Origin: Gemmatimonadota bacterium
Lineage (GTDB): Bacteria; Gemmatimonadota; Gemmatimonadetes; Gemmatimonadales; Gemmatimonadaceae
Direction of reading: 5' to 3'
DNA: 6,577 bases
NCBI GenBank assembly: GCA_016794735.1
Contig: JAEUJK010000738.1
Coordinates: 1 to 6,577, forward strand
Part shown: positions 6,227-6,577 of the stretch, piece after piece
Numbering within the stretch: position 1 is the first letter of the stretch
Layout: each line of letters opens with the position of its first letter
Notes under the pieces: model-generated
Seen by the model: the letters and a program-made list of their open reading frames with translations, nothing else
Told to the model about the DNA's origin: nothing
The model's database searches: none
Position numbers and translations under genes: made by a program

Positions 6227-6577
6227 GTGGAACTGACCCGTCGCGAACTGATCGCCGGCCTCGGTGGCACGGCGGCCTCGATGGCCCTCGGGGGTCGCGC
6301 CGAGGCGATGCCCGGGATCGTGCAACCCCGACCGACGGGTCCCCTCGTCCCGGGCGTCGCGCGCAAGCAGGACTTCGCCATCGCCGACGGGTACACCTAC
6401 ATCAATGGTGCCTACACGCACCCGATGCCGATCGTCGCGGCGGACGCCTACCGCGCGGCCGTCCAACGGCGCGGCTCGCTCGGCTTTCCCTCCGCCGCGC
6501 CACTCCCGGATGCGCGTGGGGCCTTTGCGCGATTGATCAACGCCAAGGCCACCGAGATCGCGTGGGTGCAGAACACG
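6227..6577 (+). CDS. Tat-exported class V aminotransferase-like PLP enzyme (5' part only)
   Basis: The first 117 residues of a gene cut off by the window end. A twin-arginine signal is clear: LTRRELIAGLGG at 3-14, then an Ala/Gly-rich hydrophobic stretch to about 25. The mature start has class V (fold type I) landmarks: DGYTYINGAYTHPMP (54-68), equivalent to the family's YLNNA-x-GPLP, a helix beginning ADAYRAAV, and KATEIAWVQNT (107-117), which matches the EIAFTxNTT phosphate-binding segment. Isopenicillin N epimerase-like and cysteine desulfurase-like enzymes share these features; the PLP lysine lies beyond the window. The GTG at 6227 is chosen because it begins just before the Tat motif and follows a G-rich GGGGGA (6217-6222). 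The frame is open further upstream, but there it crosses the promoter. It is divergent from the PBP4 gene. Family confidence is good, but the exact reaction is unknown. Confidence 0.8.
   Translation, partial: MELTRRELIAGLGGTAASMALGGRAEAMPGIVQPRPTGPLVPGVARKQDFAIADGYTYINGAYTHPMPIVAADAYRAAVQRRGSLGFPSAAPLPDARGAFARLINAKATEIAWVQNT

Noticed and set aside
5525..6466. 313-residue minus-strand frame spanning the divergent intergenic region
   Set aside because: It overlaps the PBP4 gene in another frame and runs across both promoters and the Tat signal region; there are no recognisable domains.
1..6577. CRISPR array, tRNA/rRNA genes, insertion sequence or toxin-antitoxin/defence module
   Set aside because: No spaced direct repeats, cloverleaf or rRNA-like segments, transposase motifs or defence-type domains were seen in either strand.

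Overview
The window is a GC-rich stretch with five protein-coding genes and no RNA gene, CRISPR array, insertion sequence or integrase that I can see. GC-rich coding, weak Shine-Dalgarno sites, abundant exported amidohydrolases and Tat-exported class V aminotransferases together suggest a Gemmatimonadota-type soil or freshwater bacterium. That assignment is from general family knowledge and is an inference. The exported PBP4, lipoprotein signals and Tat signal fit a cell with a periplasm.

Layout. Bases 1-267 look non-coding. Two tandem plus-strand genes follow. The first (268-1734) is a lipoprotein-type N-acyl-D-amino-acid deacylase-like amidohydrolase. The second (1811-3634) is another lipoprotein-type amidohydrolase, of the imidazolonepropionase/prolidase-like group, with ankyrin repeats fused to its C-terminus. 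A 140-base gap with an inverted repeat leads to a secreted DsrE-like protein (3775-4419). A strong hairpin (4439-4471) separates it from the convergent minus-strand gene for a PBP4-type D-Ala-D-Ala carboxypeptidase/endopeptidase (4525-6069). That gene is divergent, across about 157 bases containing two plausible face-away promoters and an operator-like dyad, from a Tat-signal class V PLP-dependent aminotransferase-like gene (6227 to the window end, truncated).

How the genes may relate. Every gene carries an export signal (two lipoprotein-like, two with a Sec-type or ambiguous signal, one Tat), so the whole window encodes cell-envelope functions. Peptidoglycan D,D-peptide cleavage, possible N-acyl-D-amino-acid hydrolysis and a PLP enzyme related to isopenicillin N epimerase could form an envelope D-amino-acid or peptide salvage theme. 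Nothing in the sequence proves a joint pathway, and only the first two genes look like a possible operon.

Most notable points: the amidohydrolase-ankyrin fusion, and a nonamer CGTTAGGCG that occurs three times in coding sense and accounts for every TTA leucine codon in the window's genes.
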